In this document: positions 1 through 12,011 of the stretch, piece by piece
How positions within the stretch are numbered: the first letter of the stretch is position 1
How the letters are laid out: every line of letters begins with the position of its first letter
DNA from: Malania oleifera
Taxonomy: Eukaryota > Streptophyta > Magnoliopsida > Santalales > Ximeniaceae
Assembly (NCBI RefSeq): GCF_029873635.1
Contig: NC_080428.1
Span: 63,421,957-63,485,956, forward strand
DNA: 64,000 nucleotides
Reading direction: 5' to 3'
Made by a program: the position numbers and the translations under genes
The notes under the pieces: model-generated
Seen by the model: only the letters and a program-made list of their open reading frames with translations
Told to the model about the DNA's origin: nothing
Database searches by the model: none

Positions 1-889
1 ATTTTGGCACCAAAACTCTCTCTGCTAACCGATTTCCCCACTAACGGATTTGTCAGGGAATAATCTTATTCTCTGTGATTTCATTTCTTATTTTCTTTTA
101 CTATTTTTTTTGGATTTTAGTTGCTAACAAATTGCATTGCTATTGCTTTTGTGCACAGGTAACTTGGAGGCTCCAGGTGGCGGCCCACGAGTGGAGGGCA
201 TGTCATCTTCTTTTTATGTTTTATTGTATTTATTTTGTATTTCATTTCTTGCATGTACCGCCGGGTAGCCTGTACTGCAACAATTATTTGTAACCTTATT
301 TTATTTTTGTATTTTTCACTTTTCTAGCTATAATTTTCCCATGTTGTATTTTCTGCTTGTGACTTCACAAAGGGCAGGTGCCCATCCAAGTAAAGCATGT
401 AATCTTGACCCAAAATGTTTGACCAATTTTGTCTTAAAAGAAACTGGTGATTTGAAGCATGAGTTTAACATCTAACTAGAAACCCGATTTTAAAATTAAA
501 GGACTCATTCGATTAAAAAAACTCATCAAAAGTTTGAAAGATCCAATTAAACCTTTAAAGCTCAACTTTCAACCACACTTCTCTTAAATTGGAAATCTGA
601 CTCAAGGATCGTCATTCATTTTTGAATGAGACTTTTTAGAATGAATTTTAAGAACAAAACTTTTCAGCACTAAATAAATTTTTATGAAAAAAATTTAATT
701 AAAAGCATAGAAAAAAGGACTTAAACAACTTTTCCTAGAATACTGGGACTTGACTTGAAATGAGAATGGGGTTCTAATTTTTTTGAGAAAGGCTCGAATT
801 TGACACGGGGTTCCAATTAGACTTAAAGTCAACTCTACTACACCAGGTCTTTTTAGGAAAGCATGGTAAAAATTAGGGTGTCTACAACT
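1..889. other. Unassigned, repeat-like sequence
   Basis: No gene is supported. The short open frame near 75-293 is T-rich and has no recognisable domain. The stretch from about 361 to 889 ends in a 'ggtgtctaca' string of the kind that closes some plant Ty3 LTRs, so it may be an LTR-derived remnant. Neither a second copy nor a target duplication is visible. Confidence 0.25.
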
Positions 890-985
890 TGTAGTGGTGG
901 TGATATCATCTGTGACTCATCAGGTAATATTAAGGTTGTTTTCTCTGAAAGATTTAAGCTTGAACGGAGTTATGAGCTCTTACTG
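890..985 (+). pseudogene. Possible LINE-type RNase H fragment
   Basis: One short frame reads roughly CSGGDIICDSSGNIKVVFSE, which resembles the first strands of the RVT_3/RNase H-like domain of plant non-LTR retrotransposons and their domesticated relatives (glycine-rich strand, then D-S-x-G-N and an AFS-like end). Only about 30 residues survive before a stop, and no reverse transcriptase is adjacent. The family assignment is from pattern memory and is weak. Confidence 0.3.
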
Positions 986-1190
986 TAGAGGTGACAAAAT
1001 GGGTTCATGGCTCGGGTTTGGGCGAGTTGTAAACAGGTCGGGTTGTAAATAGGTTGAGATTAATCGGGTCAGAACCTACTAAACCCTAACCCGCCCGTTT
1101 AATAAACAGGCAGGTAACGGGTTACTCGTTTAAAAAATATAATTTCTTATTTAAAAAAATTTTAAACATTTCTATTTAAAAAAATCCCCC
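986..1190 (+). mobile_element. hAT-like non-autonomous element end (possible)
   Basis: The sequence starts with 'gaggtgacaaaatgggttc' and continues with repeated 'gggtt', 'cgggtc' and 'acccgcccg' words. This composition is typical of the ends of many plant hAT MITEs (consensus close to AGGGGTGNCAAANNGGG). The opposite terminus and an 8-bp target duplication could not be found, so it is at most one end of an element. Confidence 0.33.
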
Positions 1191-1569
1191 ATATGAAGAC
1201 ACATTTAATCAAATCAATAAAGCCATCAACAAATCAAGTAGCAAGATCTACTACTTCAACACTCAACAGCTGCTGCTTCAACACTCAACAAAGCCAGCAC
1301 AAATCAAGCAACAATATCAATGAGACCGCAACTCAAGTATACCTACAATCCTACATCGAAACAAAACAAATCAAAATCATAGATGAGAGATCTACGGCTT
1401 CAACAGAGCCATCAAGGAGACTAATTTTGATGCACCAATGGCAGCTTCAGGGATCGTTGTGGAGTATGCAGATCCAGTCTATCGATGGCATTGGGGCCGA
1501 AGCCAAAGCATTGATGTCCTGCGTTAATGCTATAGCGGTTAATATCAAAACAACTGCGACGAAGATAAA

Positions 1570-4300
1570 TATGAAGACCTTTGATGAAACCAAAAATAAA
1601 GTTGAAAACAGAACAAAATGGAAATGAAGAAAATATTATTGAATTCTCTTCCACAGTGCAATAATACAGTAACCTGGTATATATAACAAAAACACAGAAT
1701 AATTTTTGCAACAGATTTCAACCACAACAAACGAAATCTTTCCACGTGTATAACTAAAATTATTCTCTTATCATTCTGAATTGGCACATGGCCAGACGAG
1801 GTGTCCATTGAGAGTTGTTCCTATGTGGTAGAGGTAGTGCTAATACGCCCATGCGAGCTAGACATGTGTGGAAGAATAGTGAGGCTCAATAGAAGGGTTG
1901 AAAACCTAGATATAGACAAGGGCTTGGTAAATATATCAACAAGCTGATCCTTGCTTGAGAGAAAAGAAACTTGCAGAGGTTTAGCCTAAATTCGATCCCA
2001 TACAAAATGATAGTTAATATCCACATATTTGGTATGAGGATGTAGCATAGGATTCATGGATAGGTAAGTTGATCCCATATTATCACAGTAAAGAATAAGA
2101 GGTTTTGATAAGTAGATTTCCAACTTTGATATGAGAGATTGAAGCCACAACAAGTCTTGGGTGGCATGAGCCAGGGCATTATATTCTACCTCTGTGCTTG
2201 ATCTAACTATAGTGGGTTGTTTCTTGAAGCTCCATGAGTCCATGTTTTTCCCAAAAAATATACAAAATAGCCACCAGTTGATTTTATGTCATTGGGGCAT
2301 CCTGCCCAATCGACATCGGAGTAAGCAGCCATACAAAGAGTAAAAGATGATTGTAGAAATAAACCATAATGAAGTGTATGCTTTAAGTAGCATAAAATAC
2401 ACTTAACACTCTGCCAATGAGATAGGCATAGGGCATGCATGAACTGACAAACATGGTTGATAGAGAAAGCAGGGTCTGGCATGATGAAGAGCAAGAACTA
2501 CAAACTGCCCACTACACTTCAATATAAGGTAGGATCTTCTGCAGAGGTGGAGTCAAAAGTAGACAACTTAGTGGAAGAAGACATAGGGCTGCCAACAAAC
2601 TTACAATTTTGAGGCTAGTAGAACCATGGCGACATTCAAGACCCAAAAAATAATGTAAATCCCCCAGATCCTTAAAGGGAAAATAAGCCTGTAAAACAGA
2701 GATAAGATGAGCTTAAACACTTGGATTGGAACTAATAAGCAATATGTCATCCACACAGACTAGGAAATAGATAACCACAAATTGATGTCGATAAATGAAT
2801 AGTGAGGTGTCGGATTTTGAAATAGTAAAACCCAACTCCTGTAGCCGAGTGCTGAGATGTGCATACCAGGCCCGTGGAGCTTGTTTAAAGCCATATAAAG
2901 CTCTATTGAGTTTGTAGAAATAGTTGGGAAATTGAGGGTGTATAAACCCAGGTGCTTGAGTCATAGAAACATGCGCATCAAGAGTCCCATTGAAAAAAGG
3001 CATTCTAAATATCCAATTGGTGAATCCGCCAACCAGAAGATACTGCAATGGAGAGAACTAACTAGATGGTACTTGGCTTGATCACAAGGCTAAATGTTTC
3101 ATTGTAGTTGAAAGCTTCAAGTTGACTGTAGCCCTTGGCAACTAGTCTTGCCTTTCTTCGATCAATGGAACCATTGGACAGGTGCTTGGTCTTAAAAATC
3201 CATTGATAGCCAACAATATTTTGATTAGGATCAGGAGGAATCAGCGACCAAGTATTGGTTGACATAAGGGCATCAAACTCCAGTTGCATCGCATGCCTAC
3301 ATTCTGGAAATTTAGAGGCTTGAGTAATAAAGGAGGGTCCCTCTGGAGCAACGATGGAAGTGGCATGAGCACGAGGCCGAGGCCAAGAAACAATGTCTTT
3401 AGTCCTTATTTTAGGGCAAGCTTTGTTGGCTTTGGCTCTGGTTTGCATGGGATGAATTGAGGTGGAAGGGATTGCAGAGGGAGAAGTGGATGCTGGAGAG
3501 GATGAAGATAAGGGTGCCTTAGAAGAGTTAATAGATGACCTAGAAGATGGAAGGGATTCGGGTAACACGATGGGAAGATGAGTTCATGGGCCAGGAGTAG
3601 AAGCTTGAGATGGAAAGGAAAGGGTATTTGGGTGTGGAGATGGGCTGGGCCGAGTAGAGAGTTTATTATAAGAAGGAGAAGGCCCATGAGGCTGAGATGG
3701 ATAAAAGAAGGGTAGCTGAATAAGGGACGGGTTGGGCCGAGATGGACAGGCTGAAAATGGACTGGAAAGTGAAGCAAAGAATGGGAATTTGGTTTCATAA
3801 AAAAGAACATCCCTAGAAATATACATTCTGGCTCTAGGTACATAAAAACACATATAGCCATGGTGAGAAGAACTATAGCTAAGAAAAACACACAGGGAGA
3901 CTTAAAATTCATTTTATGATTATTAAATAGCCTAAGATTAGGCCATCATAAGCAACCAAAAGTTTTAAGAAACAAGAAATCTAGTTTTTGATTATATAGA
4001 ACCTCGAAAGGTGATTTGTGATTTAAAGGGGGAGTATGAAGGTGGTTGATTAAGAAAACCACAATGAAAAAAGCATCGGACTAGTAAGAATGGGGTAATG
4101 AAGAATGAGCAAAGAGAGCAAGACCTGTTTCCATAATATGTCTATTTTTCTTTCAATCGAACCATTTTTTGAACTTACTAAAGTCATCAACATAAGAAAT
4201 ATAATATTTAAAACAACCACAGGAATACACAGGAGCAGGACCCTAGACGTTTGAAAACACAAGATGGAGAGGCGCAGGAGAGCAATTGGAGGATTGGTCA
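1570..4300 (-). mobile_element. Ty1-copia retrotransposon remnant (A)
   Basis: This is a fossil copia element read on the minus strand, lacking its 5' part. From high to low coordinates it shows the integrase core start (about 4300-3900), a proline/serine-rich linker (about 3850-3400), reverse transcriptase (about 3380-2700; VCVDDILLIS box and an ARLVAKGYSQ stretch), and RNase H (about 2500-1880; SSTEVEYNALA and YCDN motifs). Between about 1870 and 1600 the reverse complement holds a TATA-type segment and the 'gcactgtggaagagaattc' string common in copia R regions, so this is probably the 3' LTR. Its exact ends are unclear. It is broken by several interruptions and looks old. No gag or 5' LTR is visible; it meets different repeat sequence near 4300. 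Confidence 0.85.
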
Positions 4301-4310
4301 TATGGGAGTT

Positions 4311-5172
4311 GATATTCGTATCATAATAATCTCACGCAAAAAATTATATTCTCATTTTCACTTATTTACTCAACTAGTAATTTTAAAAAATGACAGTTAT
4401 AATTTATTCCCCTTACCTGACTTATTGAGAGGCATGCTAAAAACCTTAGATCCACGCCCGCGGCGTTCGGAACTCAAAATCCTGAAATCACATTTTCCCC
4501 AGTTCAATTAACTTAATCACAGAATTACAATTATTTTAACATTTCCTAGGTCCCCACTCCTAATACTAATTAAACTTTAAAAATAATCAATGGATATAAT
4601 TCCACTATCCTTACCCTAGCCTTGGAGCGGTGCCTAAGAAACCCAAATTAAAAATTTGCACCGATTAAAATGACGAGGATTGATGCTAGGACCCCGTGGT
4701 GGTATCTAATCGTTGATTTGGCTAAAGATTTGAGAAAAATTGAGGAGAGAGAGAGAGAGAGAGAGAGAGATTACCTTATCTCAGGAGTGGTGTCTACGAT
4801 GCCCTAATCACAAATCCACTATGATTAAAATGTTGGTGGTCGAGATAGGAACCTAGTGGTATTTTCTATTTTTCGATCGGTCAACTATCAGAGAAAAAAT
4901 TGAAGAGAGAGGGAGGTGGGCAGAGGAGAGAGAAAGTTGGCGAGAGGGAGAAGGGGGGCGCTAAAGGAAATAAAATTTCCTTCCTGAAGCCAAGGTTTAT
5001 ATCTATATATCTATATATATATATATATATATATTATAATATAATTTTATATTTTATTAATATATTATTATATCATATTATATTATTTAATTAATAATAA
5101 TTATTATTAATTAATCAATTCTTTTTTTAAATCACTACATTCTCGTCTAATAATTATTTTTGGGCCGTAACA
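4311..5172 (-). repeat. Probable solo LTR (Ty3 type)
   Basis: The right end reads, on the minus strand, TGTTACGGCCC, a typical plant Ty3 LTR start. The body contains (GA)n at about 4746-4770 and an imperfect tandem duplication (about 4611-4770 and 4771-4910; both parts hold 'gattaaaatg', an 'aggaccc/aggaacc' block and a purine-rich end). A run of (AT)n follows at about 5003-5035. The left end is set only approximately, where the copia remnant stops. No target duplication was confirmed. Confidence 0.4.
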
Positions 5173-5470
5173 CAAAAGCTTTGCATCACTTTCTTTTTCA
5201 ATACTTTTACGTTATAAAATTAATTTAAATTATTAGTTCCTACTTTATTTCTCATTATTTTATATTTATATCTACTCAAAGTGAAGAATTAATTTCAATT
5301 TATATTATTCAAAAGTATAGAAATATATATATATACTATATTAGCATAGATGATTGAAATTGTTTTTAAAATTTAATATAATATACACAATACAATAATA
5401 TTTTTCTCCATTAAAATGGTAGAATTAATTTTAATTGATATTATTCAAAATTATAGAAGTTTATATACCG
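5173..5470. other. AT-rich spacer, no gene
   Basis: The stretch is very AT-rich with no coding frame. A roughly 45-bp motif (agaattaattt..att..tattattcaaaa.tatagaa) occurs at about 5286 and again at about 5422, so part of it is an old local duplication. Confidence 0.5.
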
Positions 5471-5556
5471 TGTTACTAAATAATGAATGAATAAATTAAT
5501 CAAATAGGATTGAGCGTAGAAAAAAAAATAAAAATAAGTGATTGGATTCTCTTCAA

Positions 5557-5631
5557 TTAAGGCATGATGGAGAAGCATTCTAGAGGGAGACCCTGTGGGA
5601 AGCGTTTGGTGTCCATGCAATAATTGTAAAA
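5557..5631 (-). pseudogene. XTH copy A, C-terminal scrap
   Basis: About 25 codons of an XTH 3' end survive, reading [18 protein letters not shown], a short tail and a stop. It matches the end of copies B, C and D, including the FPQGLPxEC cysteine motif that closes XTH proteins. Similarity also continues downstream of the stop (about 5470-5556), as in the other copies. Upstream of the YNYC codons the match ends abruptly, so exons 1, 2 and most of 3 are gone. This is the outermost relic of the tandem XTH array. Confidence 0.8.
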
Positions 5632-5681
5632 CTTCATGTTGTTAATAGATTTAAACTTATGGGTATTTTCTGTAGTTTTCA

Positions 5682-5850
5682 AGAAGACAAAAGGTGGAGT
5701 GTCGCAATTTGAAAAACTTAGAAGATATTGTTGGATTTAACCTAAATATTAAAAGGAAAAATTAAAAAAGACAAAAGGTGGAGTGTCATGTTTGAAAAAC
5801 TGAGAGGATATTGTCAGATTTTACCTAAATATTAAAAGGGCAAGAAAAAG
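5682..5850. repeat. 88-bp local tandem duplication
   Basis: The block 'gacaaaaggtggagtgtc' through 'acctaaatattaaaaggg' occurs twice, starting at about 5683 and 5771, with a few mismatches and small indels. No coding content is recognised. Confidence 0.75.
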
Positions 5851-5875
5851 TTATCAAGAGTTGGAAAAATGACCT

Positions 5876-6080
5876 TATGAATGACATGACATAAAACATC
5901 AAAAAGCCAAATTTGTGAGTACAAGTTTTGGATAGAAATTTGATGGATGTATAGTGTTTTAAATTTTAATGCCCCCTTCATAACTAATTAATTTATGATT
6001 GTGATTGCTTAGGGAGTTTGATAAAAATTGACAGTTAATTATTAATTAGAAGCAAGTATTAGAATTTAGATAAGTAATAT
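5876..6080. repeat. XTH-unit 3' flank (belongs to copy B)
   Basis: This segment is closely similar to about 56730-56935 (downstream of copy C) and about 61010-61220 (downstream of copy D). All contain 'aaagccaaattt.tgagt' and 'taattaatttatgattgt'. It ends in the aatat that flanks the large Ty3 insertion, and the same alignment resumes at 25991. It is therefore the distal half of copy B's 3' flank, separated from that gene by about 20 kb of retrotransposon. Confidence 0.85.
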
Positions 6081-7696
6081 TGTAATGACCCAGAGAAATT
6101 ATGATATTTTAAATAATAATGAGAGGGAGGAAATAAGAATTGGAAAAGAAAAGAAAGGGGCTGTAGGCCTCATCAACGAGCGCGAAAGCGTTCGTCGACG
6201 AAGTTACAATGGGGCTCATCGACGAGGTGACGTGTCTCGTCGACGAGAAATTACTGAGAAGGGGTTTTAAGAGATTCTGAATTTTGTCAATGAGGTGGGG
6301 GTTCGTCGACAAGTTGTCTTCAAGACCTCGTCGATGTGGTGACGTGGATCGTCGACGAAGGCCAGTGTATAAGAAGGGTTGAAATTCATTTTAGCCAAAT
6401 TCTTCTGCGTAGAACCCTCCTTCTCTCTCCTCTTCGGTTTCCCTCTCTTCTCTCTCAATTTTTGGGCCGAATTTCTGCCAGTTCGACGATCTGAAGCTAC
6501 CACGACACTTCTGAGAGAGTTCTCTGCATATTTGCTGGAGTGAATCATCACTGGGGCTGAGTTGGAAACCATTCCAAATCTAGGGTAAGGTTTTCTACTC
6601 AGTATTTGGCTTTTTGACAGTTGTAGAAAGCTTAGTATGCGTAGAAACATTGAACTTTAGTTCTGGGAAATGTCGTTTTCAGGGTGTTGAAAGGGGAACC
6701 CTATGGGTGCGGGGCTGTTTGTTTTACAGGCTTTTTAGGACTCAAGTAAAGGGATAAATTAAGCCAGTATTTTATGAAAAATATGCATATTATTACAGCA
6801 GTTGATTTTAGGAAAATAAATATATTTATATATGTTTTATATTTGGGAAATACTGTTGAAAATGATGGTATGTTTAATATATGAAAAACCTGTTTCGTGT
6901 GGCATAAGTGAAAATTATTATGAAATACTGTTTTCTGAAAATATGATAAAGATATGAATTTTTATAATGAAAAACTGACTTACGGGCCGAAATTTTTATA
7001 TGTTTGCCGGCGTACGGGCCGAGCTATGTATATGATTTGTTGGCGTATGGGCCAAGCTATATATATGATTTATCAACATACGGGCTGAGCTACGAATACG
7101 TTTGCCAGCGTACGGGCCGAGTTATGGATATGATTTGTCGACGTACGTGCCAAGTTATGGTAAAATATGAAATACCGGCGTACGAGCCGATGATTTTCAT
7201 TATATACATATATATGCAAAATGACATGATAATATTGATTTGGCAATTAATAGTATGAAATATCCATGTATCACAGTTTCATTATATGTTATATGCTATC
7301 AGAACTTAGTTGGTTTGGTTTAGGCTAGCACTTGTACGGTATCGATGCTATGTGTTCATGATTTATCATGATATTTGTGTTAACACTGCTGTACGGAGTG
7401 ATGTGAGATTGGATGGTCGATGTGGTTTCAAGAAGTGTGAGCACCCCTAGTGTACGGACCAGGTCTAGCAGACCCATCGCACTTACAGACTGTAGTTTTG
7501 ACTTGGCAGTGGTCGGCCAACCATTGTCAGGTCCTGCCTTCGAGCTACACAACCCAGTCATGTAGGGGTAATACATGACAATAGCTAGCTAACCTACCAA
7601 GAATGTTTTTGTATTATTATTATTATATGATATGAGTTATGCTATGAAAATACAGTATCTTCTGTCATGTTTTGATTATACATGTTTTCCTAGAAA

Positions 7697-7732
<36 letters not shown>

Positions 7733-8207
7733 TTATTGGTTATGTTTATGACTATATGTATACCACATAAATGCTCATGTTTCCACACACTAGTGTTAGT
7801 TTATTTCCTTTATTGAGAGGTGTCTCACCCCAAATTTCATAAAAATTTTAAGATCCCCTGATAGGAGAGCGGGTAAAGCTCCGCTGATATAGCTCTGTTG
7901 ATCTGCCCTCTCTGAAGGGTAAATTTTGGCGTGGATGGTTGGATTTTTATGAAAATGTCCTTATGTCTTTCTTTTTGGGATCTATAAACTTAAATATAGT
8001 GGATATAGTAACTCTGGTATTATGATGGATGGTTTTGTATTTATGATATGATAATTGTATGTTTCCTACTGTTTAGGCTTCTGTTATGTGTTCTGGTGTG
8101 TCCCTGGTACCCATGGGTCCAAACGGATTATGATTTGCTGGGTTTTGTCATATTGGTTATATTATATTATGGAAAAAAATATTATGGAAGTTAAGCAGGT
8201 TGTCACA
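6081..8207 (+). repeat. 5' LTR of the outer Tekay element
   Basis: It begins TGTAATGACC and ends GTTGTCACA, 2127 bp. The U3 region holds several copies of the palindrome TCGTCGACGA (about 6175-6360) just before a TATA-type 'gtgtataagaag' at about 6364. A short-period tandem block (gcgtacgggccgagcta words, about 6980-7190) and (AT)n at about 7700-7728 follow. The partner LTR at 23982 has the same architecture with a deletion in the palindrome region. Confidence 0.93.
6170..6375 (+). promoter_or_regulatory. LTR promoter with palindrome cluster
   Basis: Copies of TCGTCGACGA or near variants occur about every 25-50 bases (around 6191, 6238, 6304, 6349) and stop just before 'gtgtataagaag', a plausible TATA box. 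The arrangement recurs in every Tekay LTR in this window, including other subfamilies. A U3 enhancer role is inferred from position only. Confidence 0.5.
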
Positions 8208-8509
8208 GTTTGGTATCAGAGCTTAGGTTGCCAGGTTCTATAGACTTTAGAATGCAACAGAAACAATAATAGAGTATAGGAAATGATTTGAGGTTTTGTT
8301 CTACAGTTTGGAGATAGGACTTCCATGGTGGTTTCTGTGTTTTTCCTAGGGTGACGATTTCAAGAAAACCATAGTAAGCTATTATCAGGTTGTGTTCCTA
8401 GAATGTAGGACTAGGGATTAGAAATAAGTTGAGAGTGTTGAGATAAGAGGCTAGGTTAAGCGGGTAAATTATAAGGATAGGATTACTGAGTTGCAATTGT
8501 TATTTTTCA

Positions 8510-9560
8510 GGATGGATCCAGGTGGAAGTAGTGCCCATGCAAGTGGCAGTGATGAAGCAGGGCCATCGGATGCAGCTGGGACCGACTCTAATGCGGTATT
8601 ACGTAGCATGGCTCAATAGGTTATGGCTGAGATCACTAGGAACTCGAGGGAGCAGGGTGATCCATTGGTTGGCCATGGGTGCATTATCGAGAAGTTTATG
8701 AACATGAATCCTCTGGCATTCTCAAGTGGAGTTGATCCTACAGCCATTGAGAACTGGATGCAAGAGGTAGTCTATTAAAGAATAGAGGGTCCTCTTTGCC
8801 ACCTATAGATTGACGAGAGAGGCCGAGAGGTGGTGGACTGTGGTGAGACTACTGGAGCAGCAGAGGGTGACTCCGATAGCCATGACATGGGACCGGTTTA
8901 AAGAGTTGTTCTTCGATAGATATTTTCCAGTTACTATCAGGGAGGCTAAAGTGGAAGAGTTGCTGAGTCTGAAGCAGGGACAGTTATCCGTCCAGCAGTA
9001 TGCGGCGCATTTCATCGAGCTCTCTCGTTTTGCCCCGTACATTGTCCCTGATGATGTGAAGAAAGTAGGGTAGTTTGAGAGAGGCTTGAGGCGGAGTATA
9101 GTCAAGCAGGTGATGGTGTTACGGATCTAAGACTTTGTTGAGTTAGTCGACAGGGCAGCCTTGGCAGAGATTGGTGAGCATCTTGATGTAGAGGAGCAGG
9201 GACAGAGGAAGAGATCTGCATCTATAGGTTATCAATAGGGTCATAGACCGGGTCAGTAGAGGAGAGGAAACCATGGCAGAGGGCGGAGATAAGAGATTGG
9301 AGGACGCGAGGTTCAGGCAGTGCAGGGTCCTCCAGTATGTCAGACTTATGGTAGGAGACACTGGGGAGAGTGTCGAGCAGGTGGAGTTATATGTTACCGT
9401 TGTGGTAGACCAAGGCACATGGTGCGAGACTATCCTACCCCACCAGATGCAGTTCCAGCTCCCAAACCATACCGAGAAGGTTATCAGGAACAACGTGGGG
9501 GCCAGCAAAGGAATATCTCTCCAACCAGGGTGTTTACTCTGATGCTGGGTGAGGCTGAGA
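8510..9560 (+). pseudogene. gag region of the outer Tekay element
   Basis: It begins near the atggatcca at 8511, 300 bases past the primer-binding site. The capsid-like part includes WDRFKELFFDRYFP and ELLSLKQGQLSVQQY (about 8880-9030), classic plant Ty3 retrotrans_gag motifs. A zinc-knuckle-like CYRCGRPRHM segment lies near 9390. This is a fossil with several interruptions. Confidence 0.85.
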
Positions 9561-10154
9561 CGGCAGGTGATGTGGTGAGAGGTATGGTTATTATGCTTTC
9601 TTTTAAAGTTATTGCATTGTTTGATTCAGGAGCTACACACTCGTTTGTGTCCTTGAGATGCACTAGACTATGTGGGGTAGAAACATAGTTGTTGAATACT
9701 GAACTGTTGGTATCTACACCAACTGGGTTGGCAATGAGGTGTAGTAGGGTGCTCCGGGGTTACTCAGTTGATATTCAAGGGGAAATTCTGTCTGCTGATC
9801 TGATAATGCTAGATATATATGGATTCGATGTGATCTTTGGCATGGATTGGCTAGCAACTAATTTTGCTAGCATAGATTGTCATTCACGAGAAGTGATATT
9901 CAGACCTTCGGGACGAGCAAAATTCAAGTTCATAGGGTCACGAGTGCAATCCCCGCCTTAACTAGTTTCAGCTATTCAGGCAAGGAGACTACTGATGAGT
10001 GGTTGCCAAGGGTTTGTGGTTGTTGTAAAGGAGATGTCAGAGAATGAAATGAAACTTGCTAGCATACCTATAGTAAAAGAATTTACAGATGTTTTCCCAT
10101 ATGAGTTACCAGGCTTGCCACCAGATCGTGAAGTAGATTTCCCTATTGATCTAC
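9560..10154 (+). pseudogene. Protease and start of RT, outer Tekay element
   Basis: The aspartic protease active-site string ALFDSGATHSF lies near 9617-9650 and a DVIFGMDWLA flap-like strand near 9828-9860. The linker with VFPYELPGLPPDREVDF (about 10091-10140) leads into reverse transcriptase, where the nested element interrupts it at 10154/19187. Confidence 0.85.
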
Positions 10155-12011
10155 TGTCAAGCCCCGAACCCGCAGGTGGGTCCCAGGTGTGAATTTAGTA
10201 ACCTAACTTGTCTCTGTATCAATTTAAAACATACATGATATAATACAAAAAGAGGGTCCGACCCTGTGGGGTGAATAGATGCCCATTTACATACACATAA
10301 ACATCCATACTCAGCCATAATATGTAGTGGAACACAGTCTTTTACACGTATACAATATCATACCAGAGTCTATAAAAGTTAGGATATACATTCTCATAAT
10401 ACCAAGCATACCCCAAGTGTCTACAAAAACCATCTTGACAACCTGGATACCAAAACTCGTACCTAACAGGTACTAGCAATAGCTAACGACACCCCCGCTT
10501 CCAGATGCTAGGATGCTACTTACGGCTACCTGAAGGACTTGAAAAAAAAACATTGTACGTACATTCGTGGTGAGACACCTCTCAATAAGGAAGAAAATAG
10601 GTTATATCAGTGTGTGGCATACCAGTGTTATTTTACATACTTCATAACACTATAAGATATGATACGATTTGAAACATTTCCATACAGATTCATACAATTA
10701 CATGCAGTTCCAGTGTTTTCACAAAACCATTCCAGTACATTTGATACCCAAAACATACGGTCAGTGTCGTCACACTAGTACGCAATTACACAAGGTCACC
10801 TAGTCTCACAGCGATTACATTACTACATACGCAACCACGCTGCAATGACCGAGGCCCACAGTGATTACATTACTCCATAAGCAACTACACAAGGTCACCC
10901 AAGTCTCACAAAGATTACATTGCTACATACGCAACTACGATGCGACGACCATGGCCGACAGTGATTACATTGCTCCATACGGTGTAGAACACGCCCTTCG
11001 GTGACTAGCCGGAACATACTGGTGATATTTCACACCCCATATATAGAGCCGGCCACTCTCACCCACGGTAGTTAACCGATACATGGCGCAACATACGGTA
11101 ATTAGCCACCACATAGCTGTTTTGACGTATGGTAATTAGTCGCCCCTAACCGATTTCACAAAACCTGGAATCATTTTGAAGCCCGTACTCCTATACATAT
11201 CAGCGTACGGTAATAAGCCGCCACATAGCTGTTTTACAACATACCTGGAACAATTTCATACAACCATGCATACCATACTTATTTGGTTTACGGCAAATCA
11301 TATCATTTACAAATTCAAGTATATAGTTTATGCAAATATGGATTGCGGTCACATTAATAATACAGTTTTCCAAACAAAGAAGAGATGATTCCCAAAATCG
11401 CCAATTTTCTCGAAAATTGTAACCCAAAAATCTTGCATTTTTACCCAATAGATTTCCCTAAACAAGTAGTCAAATCATACATACGATCGTAGCCTACATG
11501 CTTATCGATCTCGATTTCGAAAATAAACTGATATAAATAGAATCCCCTTACCGTAACCTGAATTCCAACTACAAACTCTATGGTCCCTAAAACTTCGAAC
11601 CGAGACTCCAAAACCTACATACCACAGTACAATAGATGATTATAACTCATTCTACTACACATACATTGAATCGGAAATGAAAACCGAGCCTTACCTCAAT
11701 TTTAGCCTGAAACCTGAAATCGCTCAAAACAAGATTCTGATATGCTAGAAACGTAGAGAATTCTTTCCTGATCCTTGCAGTAACGTTGGATTTACGAATC
11801 AGCCAACGAATGACAAAGAAAACTGGAGAGAGAGAGAGAGTTTAGGGAAACTTAGTCGACATTCCCTCGTCGACGAGCCTCTGAATTTCGTTGACGAGAA
11901 GCCTTCAACCTTCGTCGACGAACCTTGGCCTCGTCGACAAAGTCTATATAATTACCCTTTTTACCCTTATTTTACATAATAAATCCATATATCACGGTTT
12001 GGGTTCCTACA
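10155..12011 (-). repeat. 3' LTR of the nested Tekay element
   Basis: 1857 bp. On the minus strand it begins TGTAGGAACCC and ends GGGGCTTGACA. It contains TCGTCGACGA palindromes at about 11850-11940 and a cluster of ggtcacc/tacgcaacta words at about 10760-10990. It is adjacent to the purine tract at about 12012-12026 (minus strand). Confidence 0.92.

Noticed and set aside
75-293. 72-codon open frame on the plus strand
   Set aside because: T-rich, aromatic-rich translation without motif or context; chance frame in AT-rich DNA.
1193-1627. 144-codon open frame, Thr/Ser/Asn-rich
   Set aside because: No domain is recognised and its 3' part overlaps the probable copia LTR region read on the other strand; likely chance.
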